Positions 45,014 through 58,530 are shown, counted from the first letter of the stretch. The stretch: 64,000 nucleotides of DNA from Schistosoma haematobium (GCF_000699445.3 NC_067198.1:38601523-38665522); one strand, 5' to 3'. Numbers and translations: made by a program. Notes: generated from the letters alone by a model not told the origin.

Positions 45014-48000
45014 ATGACGCTTCATGGTGAAAGCCGAGTTCCTTCGGAAGCCACGAGGCCGATGCCCCTTCTAACAACCAGAGCAAAAATTTTTATAGGT
45101 ACATGGAACGTTCGAACAATGTGGGAAACCGGGAAGACCAGTCAAATAGCAATGGAAATGAGGAGATACAACTTAGCAGTACTGGGAATCAGCGAAACCC
45201 ACTGGACCCAAGCTGGACAGAAAAGGCTAGCTACGGGTGAGATGCTGCTATACTCCGGTCACGAGGAGGACAATGCTCCACACACTCAGGGAGTCGCTCT
45301 TATGCTGTCCAAAGTATCACGAAATGCATTTGTAGGATGGGAGTCTCACGGATCCAGAATCATCAAAGCATCATTCAAAACAAAGAAGGAGGGGATCACA
45401 ATGAATATTATCCAATGTTATGCACCCACCAATGATAGCAACGACGACATTAAAGATCAGTTCTACGAGCGGCTGCAGTCAATCATTGAGAAATGCCGAA
45501 GAAAGGACCTAACTATTCTGATGGGAGATCTAAATGCCAAAGTCGGAATAGACAACACCGGATATGAAGATATCATGGGACGACATGGACTGGGACAGAG
45601 AAACGAAAATGGAGAAAGATTTGCAAATCTATGTGCATTCAACAAATTGGTCATAGGAGGCACAATATTTCCACACAAGCGTATACACAAGGCTACATGG
45701 ATCTCACCGGACCACACTACAGAGAACCAAATAGATCATATTTGCATCAACAAAAAATTCCGAAGGACAATGGGAGATGTAAGAACCAGGAGAGGTGCTG
45801 ACGTAGCTTCAGATCACCACCTAGTTGTAGCCAATTTAAAACTGAAGCTAAAAAAGAACTGGACAAGTGGACCAACAGCACTACAAAGGTTCAATACAGC
45901 CTTCCTTCGAGATACTGACAAGCTCAATGAATTCAAGATAGCTCTCAACAACAGGTTCCAAGCCTTACAAGATCTACTGAAAGAAGAAGAAACTAGTATG
46001 GAGGACAACTGGAAAGGCATCAAGGAAGCATTAACTTCAACGTGTCAAGAGGTTCTGGGCCTAAAGAAACACCATCATAAGGAATGGATCTCTATAGAAA
46101 CACTGGACAAGATCAAAGAAAGGAAGAACAAGAAGGCAGCAATTAACAACAGCCGAACACGAGCAGAGAAAGTTCAAGCACAAGCTGAATACATAGAAGC
46201 AAACAAACAAGTGAAGAGGTGCATTAGAGCCGACAAGAAGAAATACGTGGAAGAACTAGCAACGACGGCAGAAAAAGCTGCTATAGAAGGAAATATGAAA
46301 CAGCTTTACGATACAACGAAGAAACTATCAGGGAAATACAGTAAACCAGAGAGGCCGGTCAAAGACAAAGAAGGCAAGCCAATCACTGAAATTCAACATC
46401 AGCGTAACAGATGGGTGGAATACTTCGAGGAACTCCTGAATAGGCCGGCTCCAATGAATCCACCGGACATCGAAGCAGCACACATAGATCTTCCTATAGA
46501 TGTCAACCCACCAACGACGGAAGAAATTAGAATGGCCGTCAGACAAATCAAGAACGGGAAAGCAGCAGGACCCGACAACATACCAGCTGAAGCACTGAAA
46601 TCAGACGTCGAAGTAACCACAAGCATGCTGTACCTTCTATTCAAAAAGATTTGGGAGGAGGAACAAGTGCCAATGGACTGGAAAGAAGGACACCTCGTCA
46701 AGATTCCAAAGAAAGGAGATCTGAGCAAATGTGAAAACTACAGAGGCATTACACTACTGTCAATACCAGGGAAAGTCTTCAACAGAGTGTTGCTGAACCG
46801 TATGAAGGATGCAGTAGACGCCCAACTTCGAGATCAACAAGCTGGATTCCGTAAGGATCGGTCGTGCACAGACCAAATTGCAACACTACGGACCATCGTC
46901 GAACAATCAGTGGAGTGGAACTCATCACTATACATCAACTTCATTGATTATGAAAAGGCATTTGACAGTATGGATAGGAAGACGTTATGGAAACTTCTTC
47001 GACACTACGGAGTTCCTGAGAAGATTGTCAATATTATCCGGAACTCATACGACGGACTACAGTGCAAGGTCGTGCATGGAGGACAGCTGACAGATGCATT
47101 CCAAGTAAGGACCGGAGTCAGACAAGGCTGTTTACTCTCTCCCTTCCTCTTTCTTCTGGTGGTCGACTGGATTATGAAGACCTCAATATCTGAAGGAAAA
47201 CACGGCATACAATGGACAACTCAGAATCAATTAGACGATTTGGACTTCGCAGACGACCTGGCCCTCCTATCACGTACACACGAACAGATGCAGATGAAGA
47301 CAGCCAGTGTAGCAGCAGTCTCTGCATCAGTAGGCCTCAGCATACACAAAGGGAAAACCAAGATCCTCAAATTCAACACGCAGAACAGCAATCAAATCAC
47401 TCTTGATGGCGAAACTCTGGAAGATGTAGAGTCCTTCACATACCTAGGAAGCATCATCGATGAACAAGGAGGTTCAGATGCAGACGTAAAGGCGAGGATC
47501 GGCAAAGCAAGGGTCGCATTCCTACAATTGAAGAACATATGGAACTCAAAACAACTTTCAACCAATATCAAAGTGAGAATCTTCAATACGAACGTCAAGG
47601 CAGTTCTACTGTATGGAGCTGAAACTTGGAGAACTACAACAACCACCATCAAGAAGGTACAAGTATTTATAAATAGCTGCCTACGCAAGATACTCAACAT
47701 CCATTGGCCGGATACCATCAGCAATAGCCTTCTGTGGGAGAGAACAAAGCAACTTCCAGCTGAAGAAGAAATTAGAAAGAGACGATGGAAATGGATAGGA
47801 CATACATTACGCAAACCGTCAAACTGCATCACGAGGCAAGCCCTAACTTGGAACCCTGAAGGGAGGCGAAAAAGAGGAAGGCCAAAGAACACATTGCGTC
47901 GGATTATAGAAGCAGATATGAAAAGGATGAATTACAACTGGACGGAGCTAGAAAGGATTGCCCAGGACAGGGTTGGATGGAGAATGCTGGTGAGTGGCCT

Positions 48001-48026
48001 ATGCTCCTTCACGAGGAGTAACAGGC

Positions 48027-48034
<8 letters not shown>
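45014..48034 (+). CDS. RTE-like endonuclease-reverse transcriptase, intact ORF
   Basis: A 1,006-codon ORF from ATG to TAA has no interruptions. The N-terminal apurinic-type endonuclease (about residues 28-270) shows [22 protein letters not shown] and SDHHLV, and nicks the target DNA. The reverse transcriptase (about 530-790) shows [30 protein letters not shown], motif [11 protein letters not shown], motif [11 protein letters not shown] and motif C FADDLALL. The C-terminal part has YLGSIID, LYGAETW and [11 protein letters not shown]. Length and domain order fit the RTE clade. Such ORFs are often misannotated as craniofacial development protein 2. The intact frame and clean insertion suggest recent transposition. 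Confidence 0.9.

Positions 48035-48060
<26 letters not shown>
48028..48060 (+). repeat. (GTAA)n tail of the RTE element
   Basis: About eight tandem units of a tetranucleotide directly follow the RTE stop codon and end at the arm sequence (tttaaacttttttg). Confidence 0.9.
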
Positions 48061-48104
48061 TTAAACTTTTTTGTTGTTGTTGATTGAAACCTTAATTTTT
48101 ATAA

Positions 48105-48600
48105 TTATATTATTTAAACACGTAAACATTGGTACAAGGAGGCAGCAAATAGATATGCGCCACATAAATCATTCGATTTGTGTGAGAATAGACATACTGC
48201 TGGGGTGTCCAAATCGAAACAGGTGGTTTTCTTAGAGCCTTGAGCCTCTGATCTGATCCAAAATGCAGTGAAATAACGTCAGCAGATACAATCCCATGGT
48301 AATCGGTGACCAACGATTGGTTCATACGCCATTTGTTCCATCAGTATACTGGTTTGGAATCACGGTTTTCCAACTTTCCTAGGTGGACTGTCCGTATCCA
48401 GCAATCCAGTTAAAGCGCCGGACATTCGATTTTCGTTCTCTCATTTTCGTAAAAGGATTAATGTCGCGAAAAGGCAGTGAGTAGGACTTCCCTGGTAGTG
48501 GTTGAATGCACATGGCCATGAGAGATCATTTCGAGAAGGAGAGCCTAATCTTCCCACTTTCGGTCATACCAGGGCATTTGGAGCATTTGATTACGAATAA
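48105..48600 (-). repeat. 3' part of a non-LTR retroelement (right-arm copy)
   Basis: Counterpart of 32,640-33,165. It shares the terminal string (tttaaacacgtaaacattgg on the plus strand) but is clearly more diverged than neighbouring arm sequence. Confidence 0.45.
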
Positions 48601-48929
48601 GTATCTAATAAAATACATTGCACTTTTTATATGTCTCTAATAAACTTGTAGTTATTTCAGTAAATAGAGTTTTCATGTTTTACTTCAATCTTTTGCAAAC
48701 GTACAAATTTTATGTTCGATTCTAACTATATAGTTTCTGGAGCAGATGATGTCAATTTATGTAAGACCATATCATCATTCCTTTCATGTGTTTCGGTCAA
48801 TATGTTTGATATTTTTTATTTTTCGGAAATTAAATGTCAGTATAAGTTGAAACTGGAGTTTAGGACCAAGTATATGATAGGAAAGTAAATTTGCGGTTGC
48901 ATGAAAAATAAGCAAATAAAAATGTCACT
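48601..48929. other. No recognisable gene (right arm)
   Basis: Arm sequence matching about 32,340-32,640. Nothing coding. Confidence 0.5.
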
Positions 48930-49190
48930 GATTGAAAACATGAGTCAATTAAAGCTAGACCAACACGGAAGACTTGGAAGCTTTGGACGGCAGATTCGTT
49001 GTATTATGAGACTCCTCAGCATTACGCAGCCACGATCCCGCATCTCATGAGGTTCGAACACAGGACCTATCAATCTCGCGACAGGTGCTTAACCAACTAG
49101 ACCACTGAGCCAGTGCTTCCAGGTTTTTCGTGGTGGTCTAGCTTCAATCGACTCATGATTTCAATCAGTGAAATAAAAATGTGTTTATAA
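48930..49190 (-). repeat. tRNA-like SINE with decayed hammerhead and terminal inverted repeats
   Basis: Minus strand: box A-like tggtctagttgg (complement of 49,099-49,110), box B-like gtgttcgaacc (complement of 49,043-49,053), then a hammerhead-like segment with CTGAGGA intact but GAAA changed to GAAT. The outer 35 bp at each end are inverted copies of each other (gattgaaa, catgagtc, aagctagacca). The flanks share aaataaaaatgt on both sides, consistent with a target-site duplication. Absent from the left arm. Confidence 0.65.
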
Positions 49191-51895
49191 AACATTTGAT
49201 TTTATAGAGAAATCATGCTTGAAAAAGATGGATATATTTAGAAGTTTGAATGATTAGTTGATCGATTATTCGTGGACGAAAGCACATTCAGATTGTCGTT
49301 TGTATGATATTCGGTGGTAATTGCTTCACTGAATCGGACATGAGTGAAGTCATTTGCTACTGGTTTTATGACTTTGTTCTCATTCATTCGATAAATAACG
49401 TCGAAATTTATTAGAATGCTTCAAGTATAAAGTTTTAAAAAAAATATTTGGATGAATTATGGACTACAAGAAATGTAGTTATTCGGTAGCATTTATTTTA
49501 GAGTACGCACTATTTTATAAGTACCGATCAAATTTGTTGATCACGTTGCAAGATATTTATCAGTGAATGCGAATTCGCAAACAAAATGTGCACAGGAAAT
49601 GACAGTCAGTTTCGCTTAGATTTCCTTCAAGCACCTGATATCTACTAATGTGTCAAAATACATAAACTAGCAGTCACTTGATCTATAAAATTTAATCAGG
49701 GCTTGAAACAAGACGACATGGAATTGGCTAATACTGGGGAATTATTTAGCATGAAGTTGTGATCAGCAGTCATTTTACACTGGATCAAGGTTTCATGCTG
49801 TTCGGCTCGTTACCAAAACTTACCTGTATTATCTAGTCAAATGATGTACATTGTATAACTCGATCTCAAGTACCCTCATTCATATCACATATTTATTCTT
49901 GACATCTTGAAACAGACCGGAAAAAACTTGGTATGGGTAAGTCTTATGCCATATAACTCTATTCATATAATGTATATTTAAAAATATGATTTCACAAGTG
50001 AAAATTGATATAATTTATATTGACTTCGTTTCGTATTTTAAAACTCTGTGATCTCTTCGAATTCATGAATAACCTTTACCGTACAAAGATAACATTTAGC
50101 AATGGACATCATCTAGTTACGTTCAGAGAGCGAATACAGAATATATGCTCTAGGGGTGGTACCATATACTAAAAATGGTTAAATTGTTCATCATGTTATT
50201 TTGCAAGATCAATATCTGTAAAATTTGGTGGTGATCTCTTGTTTTATCCTTCATTGATTAATAGTTATTTAATATTGTCAGTAAATAAAACAATAGTAAA
50301 TAAAATACATCCTAGACTTAATGACATTAAAAGTATTTACTACCATAAATTAACGTTCCTTTCTTCTATACTAAAATACATCAGACTTACTTGTAATGAA
50401 AGTCAGAGTTAATTCAAACATCACAAAAGTTTGTTGGTTGTATGGAATAAATCATAAGGATTTCTGAGTGACTTATTCGTGAGTAATATCTCGATTACCG
50501 TTTCTGTGTTTGGTGAATAAAAGGTATTCATTGGTGAAGATAAAATAATATTGAGAGGATTAATATTAAACCAAATATAGTTTGTTTATACCACGCCTCA
50601 GATATTTTAAGCTTCACATTTTAACTTTAGTGTATAAAGCTCTTATTATCAGGCTCAAGTTTACAAGACGTTAACTTTCAAAAATTTTTGCTATTTCAGC
50701 TCACAAACTAGGAGAGTTTCGTAAGTTGCTTTCCGTCTTAGTTCTCTGTAGGCAACTTCAGAAACGATTGAACATTTTTGTAGTGTTCTTCAATTTGTTT
50801 CCATTACAATATGAAATAGATACATATTAGTACATGTGTGTCTACATATGTCGTACGTTGAACCACTCTTAAACTAATGATCTTCACTAAACCTCAATTT
50901 TCATTCAATTCATTTGTCTAACTATACATGAGGATCTGAAATAAACAGATTATTCATGCATTTCGTAATGCAGCCTTCTGCATTCTCGTTATAAAAAAGA
51001 GTTATTCACAGAATTTTTCAAAATTCTGTAACGGATAAAAGTAGATCACTTGATTAGAATATGCTTCTATTTCTTAAACGTACATTTGAATCTTCATCAA
51101 AAGTGGACGCTCTTTGACATGATTAGTTTGATTTCGTTGCGTTCTTACATTTGATTTAGATCGACAGACATACACAATTACCCAAATCCGCATCTTTATC
51201 AAGATCTAGATAATAATTATTCTATTTTCAGTTTATCACGAGCTCATCACATATAAAACGATTTGTTTTCTTTCAGTAAAAAATCTAAATGTAAGTTTTA
51301 TCAGGTTTAATTTATATGTTTTTTATCTAAAAATGAACGAGTATTTGTCAAATAGGCAGAAGCAACGTTTTCATCTATGAGATAAAACTGTAATCTGTAT
51401 TCTTGCAAGAATATCCTTTTTGTGTATAGGAGAACCGTGTTGAACATTAAAAATGCAGAAATTATTCAGAAATATTTTCGTTTTGATTCGATTGTTGGCA
51501 ACCAAATATCAAAAATGATTGTTAAGCAAACTTTACTGATGTCAGATTCATGTGGTAAATGATTCTTATAATTTGTGGCTGGTCACATAGATATTGTAAA
51601 CGATTAATGGTCAATTTATACATTTTCTTTTGCTTTATATTTCGATATCGGAAGTATTTTAAGTCAGACTAGATGGTACATAATTTAAAACTATTGACTA
51701 ATTTAACATCGCAATGGTGTTAAAAATGTTCACTTTGTGTTCTTGTATTTCAATAAGCGTTATTCATTAATTGAAATATTGAATATAATTAATCACATGA
51801 TTCTTCGCTCGGACATTCAATGTCAGTACGCAATCAACCATGAACCCATGTGTAAAATTATTTAACCGGAACTTACAACGGATACCTGAATTAAG
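49191..51895. other. No recognisable gene (right arm)
   Basis: Arm sequence matching 29,630-32,300. No coding motif. It lacks the hammerhead repeat found at 30,905-31,106. Confidence 0.5.
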
Positions 51896-52085
51896 GAAAG
51901 ATGGATAGTGGTTAGCAGTTGATCCCACTGATAGCCACTATCGATCTTTGTTTAAAAAGCTTGTGACTTAAGGCTATATCGAGGCAATGCTCACAGGATG
52001 CACATATGCCAACACGAGATTGATCAATTACAGTCCTAAATAACATTGGGAAGATACAAGCAAAACAACACCAAGTGGATACCTG
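51896..52085 (-). repeat. Collapsed Sm-alpha-like repeat (right arm)
   Basis: Counterpart of 29,178-29,615. The head is retained, but the hammerheads and the region between them are reduced to about 60 bp (51,896-51,955), where aaagatggatagtgg meets ccactatcgatcttt. About 250 bp between the inverted ends is gone. Confidence 0.7.
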
Positions 52086-52694
52086 AATTGATAATATATC
52101 ACTCTTCAGAAGATTAACTTTCATTAGGATTTATTGAAAATGATAACATTGACATAAGACAAGCGTTGGTTCTGTTCAATATTATTTTCTAATACATCCC
52201 TTATTTTGATTTGAATGTGCGCTTTAGATTCACTCAATACTCACTACTTGTTCATACACTATTTATTCATGGTTTGTCAATGAATATTTGTGTTATTTGT
52301 TGTTGTCTTTTATTGAAACAATATAGAGTCCTTGAAGATAATTTCATCAACATGCAGTAAAATTATTGAGATATGCGAAATTGCCTGATTTCTAAAGTGA
52401 TCTTCAACTTTCTTAGTGTCAACGAATAATTGTGTTTGTAATTGATTTGTATTTTATTAATAAACTAAACTTAATTCATTCATTTATTTTGCCTTATTTC
52501 TCACTTATAAAAATTAAACATACTGGATTATAGAATACTGATAGGTGTTTTGAGATTTAATTCACCTGCGATGTCGAAGCAGTCAAAATGATAACTGCTG
52601 TGTGAGGTCATACAGTGTAAGTAAAGGTAATAAGTTTAGTTCAAATGAAGTGAACAAATACGCATTTTTAATTTGACTTGGCAATATTAAAATA
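52086..52694. other. No recognisable gene (right arm)
   Basis: Matches 28,572-29,177 inverted. No motif. Confidence 0.5.
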
Positions 52695-52975
52695 TTGCGG
52701 TGTGTGCTACTGATGTCGACGGATATAAGTAGTATGTATCATCAACCAAAAATGAAATGTCTGGTGGCAGAAGATTAAGAAGATTGAAGAAAAGAGAATG
52801 AGAACAGAGAATCATTGGTGTGTAAATGAAGGAACAGTAAAGTCTGAGACGATTGATTGATATTTTGCAAATGAAGTATTTATTGTATGATTCTCAGACT
52901 TTACCAAAATATTCTGTAATGTCGTATTAAAGTACATTTGGTTGTCCCTGCTTGTGTTCTCGTTCGCTACAGTAT
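52695..52975 (-). repeat. Probable solo LTR, right-arm copy
   Basis: Reverse-complement counterpart of 28,293-28,571, ending gttctcgttcgctaca on the plus strand. Confidence 0.45.
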
Positions 52976-54700
52976 TATTAAAAAGTTTTCAAACCGATTG
53001 CACGATTAGTCTACTCAGTTACTGTGGAGACTAGCCTTCTGTCGTATTCGAAATCCCATTCAAATAAATAGTAGTTTCTAAAAGTTATGAATGAATAACT
53101 CTTATGAAACGTTAATGGTACAGACTAACAACATTTGTATTAATTAATAGTAATATTAATTGACTCATGGATAATTTTTTGTGATCAGAATTATAGCGAA
53201 CAAAAGGCCAGAATTGTATACAGTAATCGTGAACATCCATTGCTCAGTACTGATTTATATTGAGAAACGGATGATATTACTCAACCATGAGGCTTCAGTA
53301 TAACAAAGCATATTAACTCATTGAAAATACACATGTTAACTACAAATATTTTAATATTAAATATTTAAGTATTGCAGTATGGTTAACGTAAACTTAGTGA
53401 AATTATCGTCCTCCTTCGTCTCGCTCCAATTTCATCGTATCATGCTGAAGAATTGTATATCACGTCTGGTCACGTAACTGTTCGTCATTGACACAAATGT
53501 TCGTGATATAATTAGGGTGAACGACAAGATCTAAATATTTATATTTGGTAACAAACGGTCATACATCGTTTGTATCCAGATTATTCTTATTTGTCCACAC
53601 ACATATTGTTGATCATACATACTATAACACTTTTATGATCTCAGTTGCATTGTGTAGTTATATTTACTTAACTCTAAATCTAGAATTGTTGATGAGCGTC
53701 ACGTTCCCGTTGTTGGGATGATTGCCGGCCTGTTAACCATATAGTTGTTCAAAGTTCTGCCGTTTTATTACTTAAACAGAGTGCATTATTAAGCATAACA
53801 ATGAGCAGACTATGGTTACTTGAGAAGTAGTCCACTACACTGTCTGTTCCCTTCTGACTACATCTATTTTGGGTGCCTAGTTCAAGTGGCAATACTTCCG
53901 GGTTTGAAAAATGACTAGAAGAGCATTTACATGTTTCCTGTGGTGAAGACAGGACTAGCTCATTGCACTTTTTATGAGTGTCACAAGTGCAGTCCCGGTT
54001 ACCTGATTTCTTTACCACGTTTGGTCATGTGTTATCTAGTTTATTTGATTTAGGAGGCTGAATTGTCTACAGCTCTGTGGCACTGATAGTTTGTGCTGTT
54101 CTTGGCATAGGGGTTCGGACGTTCCTCACAGAACCAGATATAAAATATGGTGCTCATTCATCTCAGAATAGCTAAACGGAATATTGCCACAACTATTGAC
54201 GATGTACAGATGTGTTGTGTTGAGAGCGTGAAAGTGTCTCTTAAGCGGCTTCAGTTTGCTCTTCAAGTACATGGTCATTTCTAATTGGTACCAATTTTGA
54301 GTGATTCCGTATTAGATTTCTAAAGTAAAGACTTCATGCTATTACTCAATCAAGATTTGTCAACAAAAGGTTTTATGTAATCAGGTCCGTATCTCTTACT
54401 ATAATTTAAGCTATGTGTTGGCCCTTTTGTGTTGGTAATGCACATGTATTTGCATAGGATGCCTAGCAACGAAGAGTTTCTTTCCACTATTCGATTCGAA
54501 GAATGTCAGATCTCATGCAATTAGTTCCCTTTATTTAATGTCAGATCTGCAGACATTTTAAACGTTGTTTGTGTCAGTAGTCTTCTCACTAGAGTGGTGG
54601 TCACTATCTACTGTGTCCTGATTGTTTGCTATTTGCCATGATGGAGTGGCACTAGTACTTGTTTTGTTGATGCTAAGCAAGCTCAGATCCGATTATGCGA
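52976..54700. other. Arm sequence without an assigned gene
   Basis: Counterpart of 26,541-28,290, including the conserved open stretch at 53,749-54,018 (-). No domain recognised. Confidence 0.4.
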
Positions 54701-54759
54701 CATCATTAGTATTTGAAGATGTTCAGTTCGGTAGCGCGAAAGTGACATGTGATATGTCA

Positions 54760-55770
54760 ACAGGCCGACCGCGACCATTCAACCCGAAACTATTGTGACA
54801 GAAGGTATTTAAAAGTATGCACAACATATCACATCTGGGAATAAAAGCCATGGTGAAGCTAATCAGCCAACACTTCTTATGAACAAACATGAATCGCGAT
54901 GTGCGTAATTGAACACAGGCATACATGAAGTGTCAAAAAGTCAAAGTACATCGTAATACTAGCTCCGCAACGGGTTCATTCACTCATCCAGATACTGGAT
55001 TCGAACATAAGCACATCGAACTCGTTGGATCACTGCCGTTTTCGAATGAGCACAAATATATTTTTACATGTATCGATAGACTTACACGATGGTCTGTATT
55101 GGTACCGATAAAAGACATCTCAGCCGAGTCTGTATCGAAAGCTCAGTCGGAAATTGGATTTCTTACTATGGCGTATCAGCGATTATCACAACCGATAGAG
55201 GAGCTTATTTTGAAAGTCTACTTTTACAGTAGCTTAAACGTATTCGCACGACATCCTATCATCCAATGTCAAGTGAAATTGTTGAACACCTTCATAGACA
55301 GTTAAAAGCATGTTTTACGTCTGTGATTGTTAACAATAATAATAAGCTAATAAACTCCCTGTAGTCTTGTTGGGTTTAAGAACAACAATCAAACAGGATA
55401 TGAGATGTCCAACAGAGTTGGTATATAGAAATACTCTACGTTTACCCGGTGAATTTCCCGCTTCAGCTAAAAGTGTGCCGACTGATGTAGCCAACTACGT
55501 GCAACGTCTGAAGAAGCACATAAATGGTTTAAAAATAATACTACCCCAGACTACAACAACGACGAGTGTTCATGCCGCAGGAACTACATAATAGCACTCA
55601 AGTATTCATTAGAAGAGAAAACGTACAATCACCTTTGCAGCCAAATTAAGATGGTCCGTTCAAAGGGATTGAGAGAACTGATAAGACAGTTACTGTAGAA
55701 GAAGTTATAATCAGCATCGATCGAGTGAAACCACCTTTCATAGATAGCCATTTTCAATCTCAAAAGTACA
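54760..55770 (+). pseudogene. Ty3/Gypsy integrase remnant (right arm)
   Basis: Zinc-binding N-terminus (about 54,800-54,940; HNISHLGIKAM, C-x2-C) with stops, then the core (54,925-55,305; HIELVGSLPFS, CIDRLTRW). A degenerate C-terminal part follows (55,367-55,591; CPTELVYRNTLRLPGE and VPTDVANYVQRLK) and a tail to about 55,770. Frameshifts lie at about 55,150-55,200 and 55,310. It keeps more than the left-arm copy, which loses everything after the start of the core. Confidence 0.75.
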
Positions 55771-56500
55771 TACTTCTCGAAGGCGGTCACACCAACGAAA
55801 CATGAGTCTCAAGAATCAACGACGCTAACGAAGCTTGAAGAGGAGACTCCGGTAACAACGATATTTGGCCGCAACACTATATCGCTACAATTTTATATTG
55901 ATAATTTTCCACTATTTTGAATATTGTCGATAATTCTTCCCCGTCATTGTGTACTCGTGGATTAGTAAGCTTATGTTATACTTGGCATATCTTATGAACC
56001 CTTACACCAATGTGTATAATTTTTTCGAAATCATACCATATTCCTTTTATTTTTTACCACTATTTTATATATAACCTCACGGATACACAGCACACACTAA
56101 CTTCATTCTAATTTGTATAAGCCAATTTCTTCAAGCGAACGTAACTATTCTATTCAGTGTAACATTCTTTGTGCAAACACATACATTTTTTCATATATCA
56201 TTGTTTGTGGGGTAGGTGTTATTATAGCAACTATATTACAAACAATTTCGATTATGGTTAATTTTGATTGAGCGCTTTTTATTAACTTACTTAACAATGT
56301 TATTTGAACAATAACAATTCGCATATTTCTTTGTACTGATCATATGATAGACTCACTCGATGATTCATCCTCCTCCCCATATATGTATGTACTCAAGTCC
56401 TATAATTAGTCCTCGCTTTGCCTTGCTGCGCCCTTATGTGATTTCACTATAAATTCGCCTATGTAATTGCTCCCATATACTTATTCGCCTCTCCGCCTCA
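55771..56500. other. Sequence downstream of the integrase, absent from the left arm
   Basis: May include part of the element's 3' LTR, but no partner LTR is seen. No other gene. Confidence 0.35.
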
Positions 56501-57874
56501 AATACGCTCGATATGCTTATAGCTTTGTGATCTGACTAAACTGCAAGTGGTACTATTACTGTTACTACCATTGAAGTTAAAAAACATCTTGCTGAACGAA
56601 AACGTTTGTTCCAAAACAGAACAAAAGTTCTCATGTATTTCAATGAGTTATATTTCAGCAGTTACTCGGTCAATAGAAAAATATCCATTTGAACATATCT
56701 CAGTCAACTGTTACGATGATAAGCTTTTGTGAACTTTGCATAATGTGATAAATAATAAATGTTTCATTTAAAATCATCATGAAAATTTTTTGCTTCACTA
56801 TCACTTTTTTCCAGAAGATGCTAGTGAATGGGAGAAAAAGATTTGTTTAATTGGCTGTTTCACAAATGTATAAGATGAATAACAACAATTTAACTTGTAT
56901 TTATCACGAGATCTTGCATGTATGACATGGTAAATGATAATCTGTCATGATTCAGCATTCGAAAAATTCAAATGAATTATATTAAAGAAATATCTATCAC
57001 CTGAATTCACACTAGAATCTACGAACTGGAATGTAAGGATGTTCTTTAACGATATGAACGACTTCTACATAATCTCAGAGATTCAGTCATGCACATACTT
57101 TAGTCTGTGAAACCCATGGGTGATGATCTATTTAAAAGCACCAATGATTATGTTAGTATGACCATATACATAGGCTTGCTGATGAGTTTTCCTCTAAAGT
57201 CATTTCATTGATTGACAATTTGAAAATTATTTGTCGAATGATCGAATAATTCTGTAAACCTGATATCAATATGTCAATGGAGATATGGGCTCACTTTATG
57301 TATGTATGCTCCACAAATATTATTTTGAAGATTTAGGTAAAGCTTACTAGCAGTTCCATATTCTAAAAAGATTAAGATGAAAAATGACCTTTTAATTTAC
57401 ACAGTACTATTAATTACTGGATTTTTGTTACGAGTGAATTACACTCATTGTAACAGAATGTAAAACCAGTTAGTAAAATTGGTCATTTACATATTTACAG
57501 ATTACAGGAGGTTTCTCAATAAATATATGTATTAACTGTTGATTTGAGACTTTTCCCGTATTCCAGTTGTTTGTTGAGATACGCGATTAAATTAACTTCC
57601 GATGTATCATTTCAAAAAGTTTAAATCGAGTGAAGAGAACTTACTTTTAAATTTGATACCTTGGTAAGATTTTAATGAATTATGAATGGTCAATATGAAG
57701 TATACCTCAGCAAAATGGTTTAATTTTACTAAAGACAGATAATCATCTGTATTTTGCGAAGAATATATGTAATAAATGGTGAAAATTTCGTTTTATTTTT
57801 CATCTTAATAAAAACACCTAGTTACTATGTACTTTATGGTTTAAATTGTTTTTTTTCTGATTGACATTGTTTAA
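56501..57874. other. No recognisable gene (right arm)
   Basis: Counterpart of 24,720-26,100. AT-rich, no motif. Confidence 0.5.
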
Positions 57875-58530
57875 CAAAGTTGTTTTCTACGGGTTAGTGG
57901 TACTGACTCTATGTCCAACGTTCATCTTTTATATGGACTTGAGACTGACAGTAACCCTAGAAGAGCTGCAGAGGAAAAAAAATGCTAGTAGTGAAATATT
58001 GTGAATAAGAGCAAACGGTAAGAGAAAAATAAGCCAAGTTGATCACTGAGATTGAAGATCAGCGAAATAGATGGGAAGAGCCCTTTGAACAATTATTGGA
58101 TAGACCAGCTTTTTTAAAGTCATCAGACGTCGAAGCAGCACCTACAGACATTTCTATAGATGTCACCTATTCGGCGAACGAAGAAATCAGCACGGCCATC
58201 AGACAACATACTACACATTCTTTTTAGGATAATGTGAGAGGAAGGACAAGTGCTGATACACTGGAAAAAGGATTATTCATCAAAATACATAGGAAGGATT
58301 TCAACAAGTGTGAGAGCTACAGAGCCATCCCACTGATATAAGTACCATGATGATTTTTTAACGGAGATTTACTGAATCGAATGAAAGATTCAGTAAACTG
58401 AAAGCTTCGGGATCAAATGAATGAATAACGGATGTGAAGAACTGGAAACGATAGCCCAGGACAGAGCTAGACGGAGAATTTTGGTATTGGGTCTGTGTTG
58501 CTATACGAAAGGTAACAGGAGAATGTATGT
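57875..58530 (+). pseudogene. Decayed RTE fragments (right arm)
   Basis: A minus-strand RTE leader (57,880-57,980) lies next to plus-strand coding pieces. These are 58,039-58,227 (IEDQRNRWEE, DRPA, VEAAPTD), a piece near 58,290-58,400, and the ORF's C-terminal end (58,440-58,520; AQDRARRRILVLGLC). The middle part retained in the left arm is missing here. Confidence 0.65.

Larger units (their letters stand above)
44822..48060 (+). mobile_element. Apparently full-length RTE/SR2-like retrotransposon
   Basis: Leader from ctccgcctgtagctctaata (44,828), one long ORF (45,014-48,034), a very short 3' end and a (gtaa)n tail (about 48,028-48,060). Short 3' ends with tandem tetranucleotide tails are typical of RTE-clade elements; SR2 is the schistosome member. 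The matching empty site lies at about 33,200-33,235 in the left arm. Confidence 0.85.

Noticed and set aside
47392..47892. 166-codon minus-strand ORF within the RTE element
   Set aside because: It is antisense to the intact RTE ORF and shows no motif; a shadow frame.
49030..49115. tRNA-like sequence on the minus strand
   Set aside because: It has A- and B-box-like strings but does not fold into a full cloverleaf by eye and is part of a SINE, so it is not a tRNA gene.
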